From contig NC_083598.1 of the NCBI RefSeq assembly GCF_020882245.1, forward strand, positions 16,919,178 to 16,983,177: a stretch of 64,000 bases of DNA. Reading direction: 5' to 3'. Position numbers and translations under genes: made by a program. Below the pieces are notes generated by a model. The model saw only the letters and a program-made list of their open reading frames with translations. It searched no databases and had not been told where the DNA came from. How positions within the stretch are numbered: the first letter of the stretch is position 1; each line of letters starts with the position of its first letter. The stretch is from Rhopalosiphum padi (lineage: Eukaryota; Arthropoda; Insecta; Hemiptera; Aphididae). This document shows positions 1-13,713 of the stretch, piece after piece.

Positions 1-525
1 CGAGAAACACATATCGATATATCATCGACAAATACCACGAGTTTCATGAACCACGACCGGTCCATAACGATATCATATTATTAATTGCGGCGTAAGAAAT
101 CAGAGTATAAATATATGATTATGGCTATATTGTATATTAATTCATAAATATTATGAAACCACTAAATTCGGTGATCGTTTTTTGTTTTAATCGCACGGTT
201 AAAATAATGATGTATTATTATCAAACAGTAAAACCTTTATATATAGGTAATTTTTTTTACGAAATCCATGAAATCAAAATTTATTTAAATTACTTTCTAT
301 TTTTTATTAAATTGTACAGATTTTAATCTTCTAAATTTTTGTATTAAAGATTCTAGACAACGCGCATAGTTAGTTACCTTTTTACAAATATTGTTTAGTA
401 TGCATTATGTTTTTCGAGAAATAATGTTGAAACAATTTATTGTTTAATATTATTTATTAAAACCAAATTATTGTTGTTAAATTTAATATGATTGATAAAA
501 CAATCAAAAATGTATATATTTTTAA

Positions 526-1122
526 GGGAATTGGAAGCGATGATTTCCTATCTTTATCTAACACACACGCAACTTAGGATTATAGACTTATTCTATTTCC
601 AACGTACCGATTGATATAATGAAATGATAACAATTCTGAATACAGATTTGAATTTGTCATAAATAAGTCTTCTTGAGATCGACTTTCCCAAATTTTTGAT
701 TTTATCCTCTCAAAATCCAAAAAACGTTATATTAAAAAAGAGTAATTAAAAAATTGACATATTTCAATTTTTGGAGTAATAAAAATCAAAAAATCAAAAA
801 TGTGGAAAAGTCGATCTGAAGAACACTTGATGACGAATTCAAATCTATATTCAGAATTCTTATCGCTTCATTATATCCAGAGTCGTGCCGTTAAGATTTG
901 GCGCCCAGGGCAAAATTAAAAATATTCGCCCCCTATTTTATTTATCATTATGCATTTCAATTTTTTTGGCGCCCCTTTAAACCGTGCGCCCTAGACGCAT
1001 GCCCCCTAGGCCCCCCCACAGCACGGCTCTGATTATATTAATCGGTACGTTGGAAATAGAACACGTCTATAATCTTATGTTGTGTGTTAGACAAAGACAG
1101 AAAATCAACGCTCCCAATCCCC
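526..1122. mobile_element. Fold-back (inverted-repeat) MITE carrying a nested element
   Basis: The two halves are imperfect reverse complements over almost their whole length. The left arm (526 to about 700) begins GGGAATTGGAAGCG; the reverse complement of the right end (about 800 to 1122) begins GGGGATTGGGAGCG, and both arms contain the block CTATTTCCAACGTACCGATT. There is no coding capacity. The right arm is interrupted by a second element at 878-1031; without it the element is about 440 bp. Outer target duplications could not be fixed, so the superfamily is open. Confidence 0.8.
878..1031. mobile_element. 154-bp hAT-like MITE nested in the fold-back element
   Basis: The ends are inverted repeats: CAGAGTCGTGCCG at the left, and CAGAGCCGTGCTG as the reverse complement of the right end. 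Flanks are ATTATATC (870-877) and ATTATATT (1032-1039), an 8-bp target duplication with one mismatch, the length typical of hAT transposition. Taking out the element and one flank restores the palindrome of the host element, which gives independent proof of insertion. The interior is GC-richer and has no open frame. Confidence 0.85.
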
Positions 1123-2600
1123 GTAATAAAGATAAAAAGACTATGTGACCAATACGTATCAAAGAATTATCATGGTTGATTAAGAATTTAACTATATTAC
1201 AGTCGGCACTCTATTTTAATACAAACAAGTTACCTACATATTAGTTGATAAGTATACGGCAACTACCTGAATTTTCACTTATATATTTATATCTGAATTT
1301 TGCATCTCAATACTTCTCATGTAGGGTGCTGTAAAATTCTTAAAAATCTCCAAATTTATTATAGTTTATATATTTAGAAAATAAGTACTCCGCCCACTGC
1401 TTAAAGTTAAATATGAACAGCGATTATACCGATTAATCCACTTTAATAGGCCATTTAAAACAATAGCGTAACCCAACACGTGCAGTGAATAATATCTGAT
1501 GTGTAATCATTCAATAGTATAACGAATAGTTAACATTATATGGAATTGTATCATTATTCAATAATTTCATCAATAAAAAATATTCCTACGTGTTTCATAA
1601 TATAGAGCTATTGTAAATGCAACTCAGTTTTCTTGAAATAGATAAACAATAAATGTACAATTAAGTTTTTAATATTTGTATTAAATTAATATTATTGAAA
1701 TAGATATAGGTAAAAATCTCAATGCTTTATATAAGCAAATTCTAATTCAATAAATTGTGTGAACGACTATTTATTGTTCGTAACAATAATAATTTATTAT
1801 TACCTATACTACAATATCTGTTTATTATTTGATTTTTGTTAATTTATGTTTGTCAAGTATCAATAATTTCTGCCAATTAATTTCTATTTGAAATTTAAAT
1901 AACAAACAAAAACTACATTTACAACATGAAAAAATAAAAATGTAAGAATATTTTTAATTATAATGAAATTTAGAATAACCTTTCAAAAAATAAAATTAAA
2001 TAAAAACGTATACTATCTTTGAACAAAATTATAATTTTAAAAACAATAATGTGTTTAAAAATAAATAATAATCACTGGCTTTTAGTACCTAAGTCAATTG
2101 TGTACTTATCATATTGCAGCCTATGAACATTAGGTATCTGGTATATGCTATAATTATTTTGGAATTGGAGTTTATGTTGAGATTAACAATAAGTTAAAAA
2201 GTTACTATAAATATGAGTTTAAATTAAATAACTTATATTAATTAGGTACCTACAAATAAATTATTTTCAAAACTAATATCAACCACATAATACATTTTTT
2301 TTAAATAAGCAGAATATGACATAAAACTTAAATATCAAATCTGTATTAATTATTAATATTTAAATATCAATTATAAATAGATAGCAATTGAATTTAGTTT
2401 ATCTATAAAATATACAACTTAACTGTAATAAACTTATAACGCTTAACGAATTACTGTGTAATAAAAATAGTAATAATTCAGCAGTCCAAATAATACTAAA
2501 AATATATAATATGTGGCTTTACATAATCAAAAAATTTAAAATTATAAATAATTTAATCTATATTATGTTATTATTTTTTCAATTTTCGTTGTTTTTGTAG

Positions 2601-5600
2601 ATGGAGTATTACCAACAACTCTACCTAGTCCAGGCTCATCCATTAGAGATGGAGCCCAGCGAATTTTACAATTATGCCAAAAGTCAGAATGGCCACCATT
2701 AGATCAGGCCTTAAAAGTAGTGGAAAAACTAGTAGCGGCTGGTGGCGAGGATGTGACGTCAACACCGTTAGCTGGTGTAGTGGATCAGGTATAGCTACTG
2801 GTTTTTTTTTTATGTTTTATTGGAATATTAAAGTTTTAATTGTACCCACGATGCGCAAATATATTTTTTATGGTTGAAAAAAAAATAGGGGTTGATGTCC
2901 ATTCCAAAATACGCGTGGACGTTGGAAAACTAGCACAACCGGAAAAGCGTCATGGTCCGTCGACACGCGATTTACCCTAAAGGCCACAACTTGAACTTAA
3001 CACATACATTACATGATTAAAGTAAATTGTCTAAATTGGGCTAAAAAAAGTTAACAAGGAAAATTTATTTGACCTCAATGTCCTCAACGCGACGAAATTC
3101 CAACAATTATAATACATTATACTATCTAATATATTTTATTTTAACTAAATTAGGTACATACAATCATTAATATTTTATATGTTTATTTAAGTATTTAACA
3201 TAGGTATTCATCAATATATACCTATTGATACAAAAAAAAATTAAAAATCATCAATCGTTTTTCTGATTTTAAGACAAATATTAACCGAACCCATTTGAAA
3301 ATAAAACTCTAAGTATAAATTATATATTAAAAGTTAAAATACAAATATCATATTGAGTTGATTATGGCGTTAAAGGTACGTCAATATTTAAAGTACAACG
3401 TTGATTCATGCAAACGCTCAAAATAATAATAGTTTACCTATACCTACCGTACCTATTTTATCTTTTAACAAAAAAACGTTACATCGTATTGTACTATAGA
3501 GAGCGAGCAATAGTACAATATACTAAATTGCTATGTATTATGTAATAATTAAGTATTTATTAAAATAATTTATTGTTTAATTTTACAATATATTAATTAA
3601 AAATTAATAATTTGTAATTACATAATTTAATATTCATGTAAAGAGTAGCACTACTGTGAGCTTCTCTTTTCATCGTATCATCATTGTCAACCTTTAACTT
3701 TTTAAAATTTTAATTTTTAAAAAAAACCTCAGCGTCTTGCACTCCGAAATATTGTCATCTCTTATAATTTTATAATAGGTATATACTTTAGAACAAAAAT
3801 TGAGCGAGTTCTACTCAGACTGCGTAAACATGTTTTGTCATGTCGTACGTGTGTAAGACGGAACAACATATTATTATGCGGGTGCAACGTCCTCTTAAAA
3901 AAAAATTTAATTAATGTGAATGTATATTATTAATTATTATTATTTAATTTTTTTTTCTTTATAATTAGGGTGTAAGGCACACCCTAATTATAAAGAAAAA
4001 AAATGCCCATCCGGCACACCCCGTAGATTCGTCTATACAGTAGAGACTTTATTCTGTAATATTAAATAAAGTAGGTATAGTATGCACTATATGTAATGAA
4101 ATCTCTTTGATTTGTTTAACTCGTTAATAAATTATAAATTATTATACTTATGAAATTAATTAATTTAAAAATAATTATTTAGATGAAATAATTAAAATAT
4201 TTCTTATAAAATTAAACCATTTTATATAATATAATATTATGTATTTACAGAGCAATGGAATGACGCCTTTGATGTATGCAGTCAAAGAAAGCAAAACTAC
4301 ATTCCTAGAACGTTTAATAGACCTCGGAACTGATGTTACAATTAGAAATATGGTAAGCACTGGCCATATTATAAATATTATTATTTACCTATAATTGGTT
4401 AACGCATTTATTACCATAGTTTTAAAACTATTTTTGTGTACCATTTACCAAAACTTAACGGATGACTCATGAAAAAGAATTATTACCCAAAGCATAAAAC
4501 TTATCATCAGGTTGCAAATTTATTAAGACTGTTGTGTAGATAGTATTTTTTATAAATATATTCCGGTCACGCGAAAATACTCGATCGTTCGTCTTCCATA
4601 AATTTAATATGACTTGCGTTAATATGTATATAATAAACTACGCCCCTATTGCGGAGTACTCTATACTATTATTTGGATAGTAATGTATATTATACGTACA
4701 ATTTTCAGGAAAATTTTAATGCGTTGCATTTGGCTTCAACGTTTTCCAGAGAAGACGTAATAAAAGTATTACTGCCCAAAAAAGGCGTAGATGTCTACTG
4801 TCCAGGAGGTGTATGTTATTTGATTTTTATGACATCATATTAAAATATTATATTAGTTGAAAATGTTAACTCATCAAACATTTACGTTTAAAGCCAAAAC
4901 AACAGACGGCTGTGCACATGGTGGCTAGTAGGCAGACGGGTACGGCGACGAGCATACTTCGAGTCCTCCTGGGATCTTGTGGAAAAGACATTCGTACCAT
5001 CGCTGACGGGGTAATTTTTACATAATTTATTGTTTTTTAAGCTATTATTCGAAATACAATATTTAATATTATAACGGCCATCAACAATTCTTCTGCGCGT
5101 TTGTATAGGACGGTAAAATTCCGCTGCTATTGGCCGTGGAAACTGGTAACCAGTCGATGTGCCGGGAACTGCTGTCGACCCAAGCAGCGGAGCAGCTAAA
5201 GTATAAGACTAAATCCGGTGACATGGCCATTCATTTAGCGGCCAAACGAAAAGACATAGACATGATAAAAATACTAATTGACTACGGTGCTAGCGTAGAC
5301 AGTCAAAACGTAGGTATATCAGTTGACATTTCGTTTGATGTTTAACTGTTTAATATAATATATTATGTATTCGTACTTACAACTCGACTCTTGGACAATA
5401 TAGGGCCAAGGGCAGACAGCTCTTCATATAGCTTCGGCCGACGGAGACGAAAGTTTAGTTAAATATTTTTACGGCGTACGAGCTAGTGCTTCTATAACAG
5501 ACAATCAAGGTAAACGTTATACTATAAGTATATTATGTAGTAAATATTAGTATCTATAATACACTTAATAGTTAGGTATGCCAATAAATAGACATTAGAC

Positions 5601-8600
5601 AAGTAGTAATTCTCATATTGGGTGTAGCCGTGTAGGTATAACCTGTGAGTCGTTTTAATATTGGTTTTGATTTGCTATCATTTAGACCGGACCCCGATGC
5701 ATTTGGCTGCTGAAAACGGCCATGCAAATATCATCGAGTTGTTAGTCGACAAGTTCAAGGCTTCCATATACGAAAGGACAAAGGACGGCAGCACTCTCAT
5801 GCACATAGCGTCGTTAAACGGTCACGCGGACTGTGCAATGATGTTGTTCAAAAAGGGTGTATACCTTCACATGCCGAACAAAAGCGGCGCCCGGAGTATA
5901 CACACAGCAGCCAGGTACGGGCACGTCGGCATTATCAACACGTTGTTACAGAAAGGAGAAAAAGTTGACGTCACGACGAACGTACGCGATTTATACGGCA
6001 TAAGCCAATTATAAACATTAATTTTATTATGTTAAAATATCTCCGAGCTAACACATCTAGTATTATGTTTGACTTTCAGGACAACTACACTCCTCTCCAT
6101 ATAGCGGTCGAATCCGTTAAACCGGCGGTGATTGAAACGTTATTGGGTTACGGAGCCGACGTTCACGTAAGAGGTTAGTTAGGAATCATAATATGTAGTA
6201 CGTAGGTATATTATTAATTATTATTTAATAAATAGACTGATATCGTCTATCGTTTCCACTGGTACTACGCGTATTATTATTGTACCATCGGTAAACGGTT
6301 TTTTTTGTAGGTGGTAAGTTACGGGAAACTCCCTTACACATAGCCGCTAGAGTCAAAGACGGCGACCGCTGTGCTCTTATGCTGCTCAAGTCTGGAGCCG
6401 GTCCCAATCTGGCCATGGACGATGGACAAACGCCCGTGCATGTGGCCGCCCAGTACGGTAATCTCATAACGCTTCAGCTATTACTAGACGACGGCGGCGA
6501 TCCTCTTTTCAAGAACAAAGTGCGTTATACATACAAACTATACAGTTGCAAAATTATACTTCATCGTTAGGTTATTTCTCTAATCCAACGTATATATATA
6601 TATATATATATAATCAACGGAATATAGGTGGGAGAAACGCCGTTGCATTTGGCTTGCAGAAGTTGTCAAGCTGATATTGTCGGACAACTCATCGATTTTG
6701 TCAAGTCGAAACAAGGAGATGAAGTAGCCAATTCTTACGTAAACAGTGTGAACGAAGACGGCGCGTCCGCGCTACACTATGCTGCCAATATAAAACAAAC
6801 CGAAGTCAATGCGTCTAAACCGAACAACGACGCTAAAGTTATAAAATTACTTTTTGAAGCAGGAGCCGACATCAATTTACGGACAAAACAAGTAAGTTTC
6901 GATGTAACGTATTTATTACACTCGAATATACCTACTTTTCGTTCGTATGAAATTAAAGAAAGTATTATTGGTATAATTCGAATAATGATTCAATCTAATT
7001 CAGTAATATGACACCTAACTATGCTATTTAAATAAATGGTTTAATGGTAACTACTTTTTGCTAAATAATATCGTAATAACTACCGCATAATACCTTATTA
7101 AGTCAATCCATAAACGGTAAATTGCTTTAACGTTTGTGCAAGACAATATTAAATCGTTTACTTTATTTTTATATTAAGTTTTTATCTAGTTAACAATTTG
7201 AATTTAAATGAACAAATCATAATATTATCAAGATACTACTTGAAATAAATTAAACACACATATTATTTAGGTATACTTTTAGTAATCATCACGTGGATTT
7301 TACTCGTATAATATATTATAATAATATAATTTAATACTACTACCTTACTACTATTGTTGATCAATTATCTTTCTCAATATGTTAATGTAATAAAGATAAA
7401 GAAATATGTATCTGCAGTATGATCGTATTATCATATTAGGTATTTTGTGATTTTATGTTTTAAATAAAATAAAATAGTTAACTTTATGGATTCAGATACC
7501 TACTTATTAAAATCATTAAACAGTTGCATCACAGATAAATAGTTGTTATCTGTAAGTAGGTAATAAAAAATTGGTTATTTTATTATAAGTACCTATTTAT
7601 TTGATGGGGTTGGTAACTGGTAAGCAAAAAAAAATCGTTTCAAAATTATTTTATAATAACGCTACAATCAATAGTAGCACTGACACGAGGCCAAATGTAA
7701 ATTACTTTGTGAATGTATTTTAAATGCTAAATTATTATTTTCATAAAAAATTATGTAAATTGTCTATTCAAAATCGTGTGTTCCATCAAGACTTTAACCA
7801 ATAATCATAATATATAGGGACAAAACCTATGTTTTTAGTTTTTACAGAATATTTAATCAATACTTTAACGATTGGCGAGCATATATTTATTTTATAACTA
7901 ATAATAGATAATAATTAATCCTGTTGGCAAATCAAAAGAAAATCGTAGAATTGTTATAAAAAATCATATTATTATGTATAACATATATTGCGATACCATA
8001 TATATTATTATGTATTATTTTAGCACCACGAAACAGCTTTACACTTTTGTGCTGTAGCTGGCAACAACGATGTACTTACAGCAATGCTAAATGGTATGTC
8101 ACCAACCGAAATACAACAGTCGATGAACCGTCAATCCAGCGTCGGTTGGACCCCTTTGTTGATTGCTTGTCATAGGGGTCATATGAGCTTAGTAAACACC
8201 ATGTTAAACAACCATGCAAGAGTAGACGTATTCGATAACGAAGGACGATCTGCACTTCATCTAGCTGCCGAAAGGGGATACTTGAAAGTATGGAAATTAA
8301 TAACATCAAATAATATACCTACCTATAATATATTATTAGCAATAAAAATGTTCATAATATAGGTATGTGATGCTCTACTAACTCATAAAGCGTTCATAAA
8401 CAGTAAGTCAAGAGTTGGCTGGACAGCGTTACATTTAGCGGCTATGAACGGCTTTGCTGATCTTTGCAGGTTAACTTTTGATTTTTTTTTTACATTAAAT
8501 ATAACTTACCTATAACAGTTGAAATTTTTTTACTAAAGGTTTTTGATTCACGACCATAACGCTGTAATCGATATTCTCACTCTGAGAAAACAAACGCCTC

Positions 8601-11600
8601 TACATTTAGCTGCATCTGCAGGTCAACTCGAAGTTTGTCGATTACTGTTAGATTTGGGCGCCAATATAGACGCTACAGACGACCAAGGACAAAAACCAAT
8701 TCATATTGCAGCACAGAACAATTTTCCAGAAGTTGTCCACCTATTTTTGCAACAACATCCACAATTAGTTTTAGCTAGCACTAAAGTAAATATTATTTCC
8801 GTAGACCTTAGAACGTAGGTAGTTTAATTTACAATTAATTTTCTTTTTTTTTTGTTAGGATGGAAATACGTGCGCTCACATAGCAGCAATGCAAGGATCA
8901 GTTACTGTGATCATTGAACTAATGAAATTCGACAAAAATGGCGTGATTTCGGCTCGAAATCGTATCACGGAGGCTACACCACTTCAATTAGCAGCCGAAG
9001 GAGGTCATGCACAAGTGGTTAAAGTTTTAGTCAGGGCAGGAGCATCATGTTCGGACGAAAATAAGGTGATACTTACAAATCAATTATTTTATTTTTATTA
9101 ATTACGTTTTACAAAATTTGAAAATTCATTGTTTCAGGCAGGATTTACAGCTGTCCACTTAGCTGCACAAAACGGTCATTTACCTGTATTAGAAGTATTA
9201 CGTTCGTCTCAGTCGCTAAAAATTTCAAGCAAGAGGCTTGGTATGACGGCGCTTCATATGGCTGCATACTGTGGTCAAACAGGTACCGTATAAAAAAGCA
9301 AATAATAAATGTAAATAAAATATTTCAATCGTTATATAATTTTATTGCTAATTTTAGATACTGTTCGAGAATTACTATCTCATATACCAGCTACGGTCAA
9401 GTCTGATCCTCCATCTGGAGTCAGCGTATTAGGTGTACTAGGTAACGAATCTGGAATGACACCGTTACATTTTGCTGCTTATAGTGGTAACGAAAACGTT
9501 GTCCGATTATTGCTCAATTCGGCCGGAGTTCAAGTCGACGCATCTACAGTTGAATCTGTACGTTTTTATTAAATAATATAAGTTACTATATTATTATAAT
9601 CATGTCTATATATATGTTTTTGGGTACAAAATAAATATCAAATTATTAAATTATACCTATATTTTTAGGGTTACAATGCACTTCACTTGGCATGTTTTGG
9701 TGGTCATGTGACTGTAGTTGGGCTACTATTATCAAGAGCAGCAGACTTATTACATAGTTCTGATCTCAATGGTAAAACGTGTCTGCATATTGCCGCCTCT
9801 TATGGCCATTACGCCATGGTTGAAGTTTTGCTAGGACAAGGTGCAGAAATTAACGCCACAGATAAAGTTCGTGTTAAAAAAAAATACTGTTCTATTTTTC
9901 CGTGTTTACAATACAAATAAAATTAAATTAATAGAATGGGTGGACGGCGATGCACTGTGCTGCTCGTGCTGGATATTTAGACGTAGTAAAACTCTTAGTC
10001 GAATCCGGTGCCTCTCCAAAAGCTGAAACCAACTATGGGGCGTCGCCGATATGGTTTGCAGCTCAAGAGGGCCATAATGATGTGTTGGAATACTTGATGA
10101 CAAAAGAACATGACACTTACGGTTTAATGGATGATAGAAGGGTACAAAAACCGAGATATAAACTATCTACTTAAAAACAAGTCAATAAAAATTGAACATT
10201 TTTTTTTCGTATTAGTTTGTCTACAATCTAATGATTTGCAGCAAAAATCATAACAACAAGCCTATTGAAGAATTTATTTTAGTATCGCCCGCACCAGTAG
10301 ACACTGCAGCAAAACTTTCCAGTATATATATAAACTTATCAAATAAGGTATATTTATATAATACAGATTTTATTCTTATAATTCGTGTATTTATAATAGA
10401 AAGCATTTATCATAAAATCAATTTATACTACTAAAATTTATTTAAATGTGTTAATTAAAATAACTAGATAATAATAGATAGACTCAAGTTGTGAGCGTTT
10501 TTGTCTAAAAAAGTAATAAAAAAAGGAAAATTATTAACTACAATATATATAAGTGTTGAAAAATAAAACAAACCCCCATATACGATTTCAAATAATATGT
10601 CATTATAATTTATACCAGGAAAACAAAAAAGGAAAAATTAGTAATAAATTTTAAATTAAAATAAAATAAAATTTAAATTTAAACAACCATATAATATTTA
10701 TTCTAACCATACAGGATGAAAAACTTTACCTCACAAATACAATTATAAAATATAATCATATTAGGTATCTATAAATATCTAAATATTATGTTCTATTAAT
10801 CATTTTTATATTTTTAAATAATTTATAATTTTTATAAGCATTCACACAAATATATAATATAATATACATATATTAAAACTGAAACTGACAAAGCAACTCA
10901 TAACTTTTAATTAATTTATCTACTCTGAACGAAAATTGTATGTACACTTTAAATGAGTACATGACGTTTATGTATTAACATATATAAAAGATATACCTAC
11001 TTACGTTTTTACATGCAGCATTAATGCATTATAATAATTTGGTGAATAGATTTTAGGTTTATAATATATTAATATATATCAATAGGTACTTCTTAACCAC
11101 TTTTAAAATGATAAAGAATATAAATTATTAAAGAATACAATTTTAAATAAGTATTATAAACATAAATATAATTAAACTCAGTGTGTAACTAATTATAAAC
11201 AAAACCACAGATTTTTAAGAATTCAGTGTGAATAGTTTAATGTTCATTTCAGTTTCATGTTTTTCAGGACCTAAAATTACTAATAAATTATTGAGTACAA
11301 AATTCAAAGTCCGTTGCAATTGCAACTACCTATTATAATAACTAATAATAAACTATAGGTGAGAAAAATAGATATCTTTTAGAACAACTTGTGTTATACA
11401 TTATATAGTATGTACCTATATTATACATATAATGAAAATTGCTTGGTCAACATTTTTAACCTAACTTAAATTTCTTTTATAAAATTACAAGTCGTTTTTG
11501 TAAAATTAAGTATCTACATATTATAGGTTATAGGTATTATCTACCAAGATCGATTATTTAAAATACATTTTAATATTATATTAATTAATATTGTACGATA

Positions 11601-13713
11601 ACTAGGAAAAAGAGAGAGCAAAAGACTTAATAGCCGCGGGAAAACAATGCGAAACTATGGCAACAGAACTTTTAGCATTAGCTGCTGGTCAAGATTCAGC
11701 AGGTCGCATCCTAACAGCTTCAGACAGACGAAATACTGAATTTTTAGACGTCCTTATTGAAAATGAGCAAAAAGAAGTAATCGCTCATACTGTTGTTCAA
11801 AGGTATCTACAGGTTAGTTCATTAATAATTGTAATATAAATGTGTATTTTTTAACATGTATTCAATTTAATATACGTTTAAATTTAGGAACTTTGGCAAG
11901 GAAGACTGAATTGGGCTGGATGGAAAACACTACTTATGTTCTTAGGATTTATTGCTTGTCCTCCATTATGGATAGTGTTTACGTTACCCCTTTGGCACAA
12001 TTATAGTAAAGTTCCAATCATAAAGTTTATGTCGTACTTGACGTCTCATGTTTATTTGATGCTTCTATTACAAATGGTCGCCATCACGCCGTACTATAGA
12101 GCAGCGCGGCAAAATTTATTTCCATATTGGTATGAGTGGTTACTTTTGGTAAGTCATCAATAACAAAGTTATTTCATTTGCAATCATTTTTACGTGCCTA
12201 TCAATTTATTATTAGGTTTGGTTAAGTGGTTTGCTACTGTTTGAACTAACTAATCCGAGCGACAAAAGTGGACTGGGTTGGGTGAAGTTGGCTGTTCTCT
12301 TATGGAGTGTGATAGGAGTGGCATTTCATTTAGTCGGATTTTGTGGCCTCGTTTCCAACTCATATCTTCCTACAGTCATGTATCTTCGGAATCAAATGTT
12401 CGCTATATCATTTTTAATGGCGTGCGTTCAGATTCTGGATTTCTTGTCATTCCATCATTTGTTCGGACCCTGGGCTATAATAATTGGTGATTTGATGAAA
12501 GATTTAGCAAGGTTCCTCGTAGTACTGAGCATTTTCGTATTCGGGTTTTCTATGCAAATTGTTGCAATGAACCATCCTATCGCTAAGAAATTAGAAAGAA
12601 AACAAACAGATTTTTTTGCAGAAGGTAAAACTAAAATATAAGCAAAACAAGTTTAAAAAATATATATGTACAGTTAAACGTAATTAATTTTTTTTTATAG
12701 TACTAATGAGCCCAATAGATGCATTTGAATTACTTTTTTTTGCTGTATTTGGTATGGCAACACACAACGACTTGAGACAGGCTTCTAACACCGACCAACC
12801 TCCGTGGACGGTTTACTTATTTAAAGCTGTCTTTGGTATCTATATGTTAGTTTCGGTTGTCGTACTAATTAACTTGCTCATTGCTATGATGAGTGATACT
12901 TATCAAAGAATTCAGGTAAATACAACATATTAACGTTGTTTAAACAAAAATAATGTAATTTATTTATATAAATTACCTGTTAAAGGTGTTAGGTGCATAT
13001 ATGATATAATACACGTCTCATATTAAATAATTATAGGCACAATCTGATATCGAATGGAAGTTTGGATTGGCAAAATTGATTAGAAATATGCATAGAACAA
13101 CTACAACGCCATCGCCTTTGAACTTAATTACGACTTGGTTCATGTATTTACTAGAGATATGCAAGAAAAGAGGTAAAAATACGCGAAAGAAAAATATTCA
13201 GGAAACACTTACGAATTTTTCTAAACTGTTAAATACAGTTAAGCAAAAAAAGCGCCCAAGTTTATCACAGATGGTCGATATGAAAACAAAAGGACGAGTA
13301 AGTGCCAGGACTCGAATGGGCAATAAATGGCTATCAAAGGTGAAAAAGGCGCAAGTAGTTCCAAGAGGTAAGATAAAACAATTATATATTAATAAAATTA
13401 AATGGTAGGACATATATTATATTATAATATTGATTTAACGTGCTGTGTAGAATCGATATCGGTTAGTGTCGTACATCTGAGTCCGTACGGATCGCAGATA
13501 AGCTTTGCGAGCTTGTCGAACCGTATCGAGACCGTCACAGACTGGGATTCTATCGCAAAGAAATATCGAGCACTGCAAGGGGCTAGTGAAAACGACGAGA
13601 GAGAAGACACGAAGGCTTCAAACGCATCAATGGAACGATTAACCAGGAGTAACAGTGAAGCTCAGTCAGACCCACAACCGGTATTGGCAAACAACATAAA
13701 GAACATCCCATAA
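2601..13713 (+). CDS. nompC: NompC/TRPN mechanosensitive cation channel (5' end outside window)
   Basis: TRPN channel; in insects it transduces touch and sound in ciliated sensory neurons, its long ankyrin spring tethering the pore to microtubules. Exons: 2601-2788, 4251-4352, 4709-4810, 4894-5010, 5109-5309, 5404-5509, 5686-5981, 6080-6173, 6311-6519, 6628-6891, 8024-8287, 8363-8469, 8539-8785, 8859-9065, 9138-9282, 9358-9557, 9669-9866, 9935-10141, 10216-10347, 11606-11812, 11888-12148, 12216-12624, 12701-12915, 13037-13367, 13451-13713. They join without a frame break into 1689 residues. Residues about 60-1110 are ankyrin repeats (recurrent TPLHLAA, GH, GA blocks). Six membrane segments lie at about 1200-1480, with the pore motif LLFFAVFG before S6 and the TRP-box block WKFGLAKLIRNMH just after S6. 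The first exon begins in mid-codon, so upstream exons are missing. The linker before the pore differs clearly from the Drosophila form I recall. AATAAA-type signals follow near 13910. Confidence 0.95.
3790..3898. mobile_element. Solo end of a TTAA-type MITE
   Basis: Read in reverse complement from the TTAA at 3895-3898, this stretch starts AGAGGACGTTGCACCC and continues with blocks shared with the right arm of the MITE at 58037-58455 (AGAGGACGCTACACCC, a GTTGT(C/T) block, a TTACA(A/C) block, and AAAACA followed by CGCAG). The opposite end was not convincingly found upstream, so this is taken as a fragment of the same family. Confidence 0.6.
3949..4003. repeat. Perfect hairpin, 25-bp stem, 5-nt loop
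   Basis: Positions 3949-3973 pair perfectly with 3979-4003 around the loop AAGGC. The stem runs from a T-tract through CTTTATAATTAGGGTGT. It lies directly downstream of the solo MITE end in nompC intron 1. Perfect pairing implies a recent origin (a small fold-back element or a snap-back copying event) or an assembly artefact. Confidence 0.85.
6591..6612. repeat. (TA)n microsatellite
   Basis: Eleven TA units lie in the short nompC intron between exons 6311-6519 and 6628-6891, only 16 bp before the downstream acceptor. Confidence 0.9.
6892..8023. other. nompC intron, AT-rich, nothing else seen
   Basis: This 1.13-kb intron separates exons 6628-6891 and 8024-8287. I see no coding exon, inverted repeat or RNA gene in it. 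Confidence 0.6.
10348..11605. other. nompC intron before the linker/TM exons, nothing else seen
   Basis: This 1.26-kb AT-rich intron lies between the exon ending the ankyrin domain region and the exon leading into the membrane domain. No open frame or repeat structure could be supported. Confidence 0.6.

Larger units (their letters stand above)
1..2600. other. Non-coding stretch upstream of first nompC exon seen
   Basis: No exon could be supported on either strand. The first recognised nompC exon begins at 2601 after a splice acceptor and starts in mid-codon, so at least part of this stretch is probably a nompC intron. It holds the nested fold-back element at 526-1122; the rest is AT-rich sequence without visible structure. 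Confidence 0.6.
2789..4250. other. nompC intron 1 (of this window)
   Basis: This 1.46-kb intron is AT-rich and non-coding. It contains the solo end of a TTAA-type MITE (about 3790-3898) and a perfect 25-bp-stem hairpin (3949-4003). A GC-richer patch at about 2890-2990 has no open frame or splice structure that I could interpret. Confidence 0.7.

Noticed and set aside
2674..2877. 67-codon frame overlapping the first nompC exon
   Set aside because: It runs through the exon in a different frame and past the splice donor at 2789; the ankyrin-family reading frame is the conserved one.
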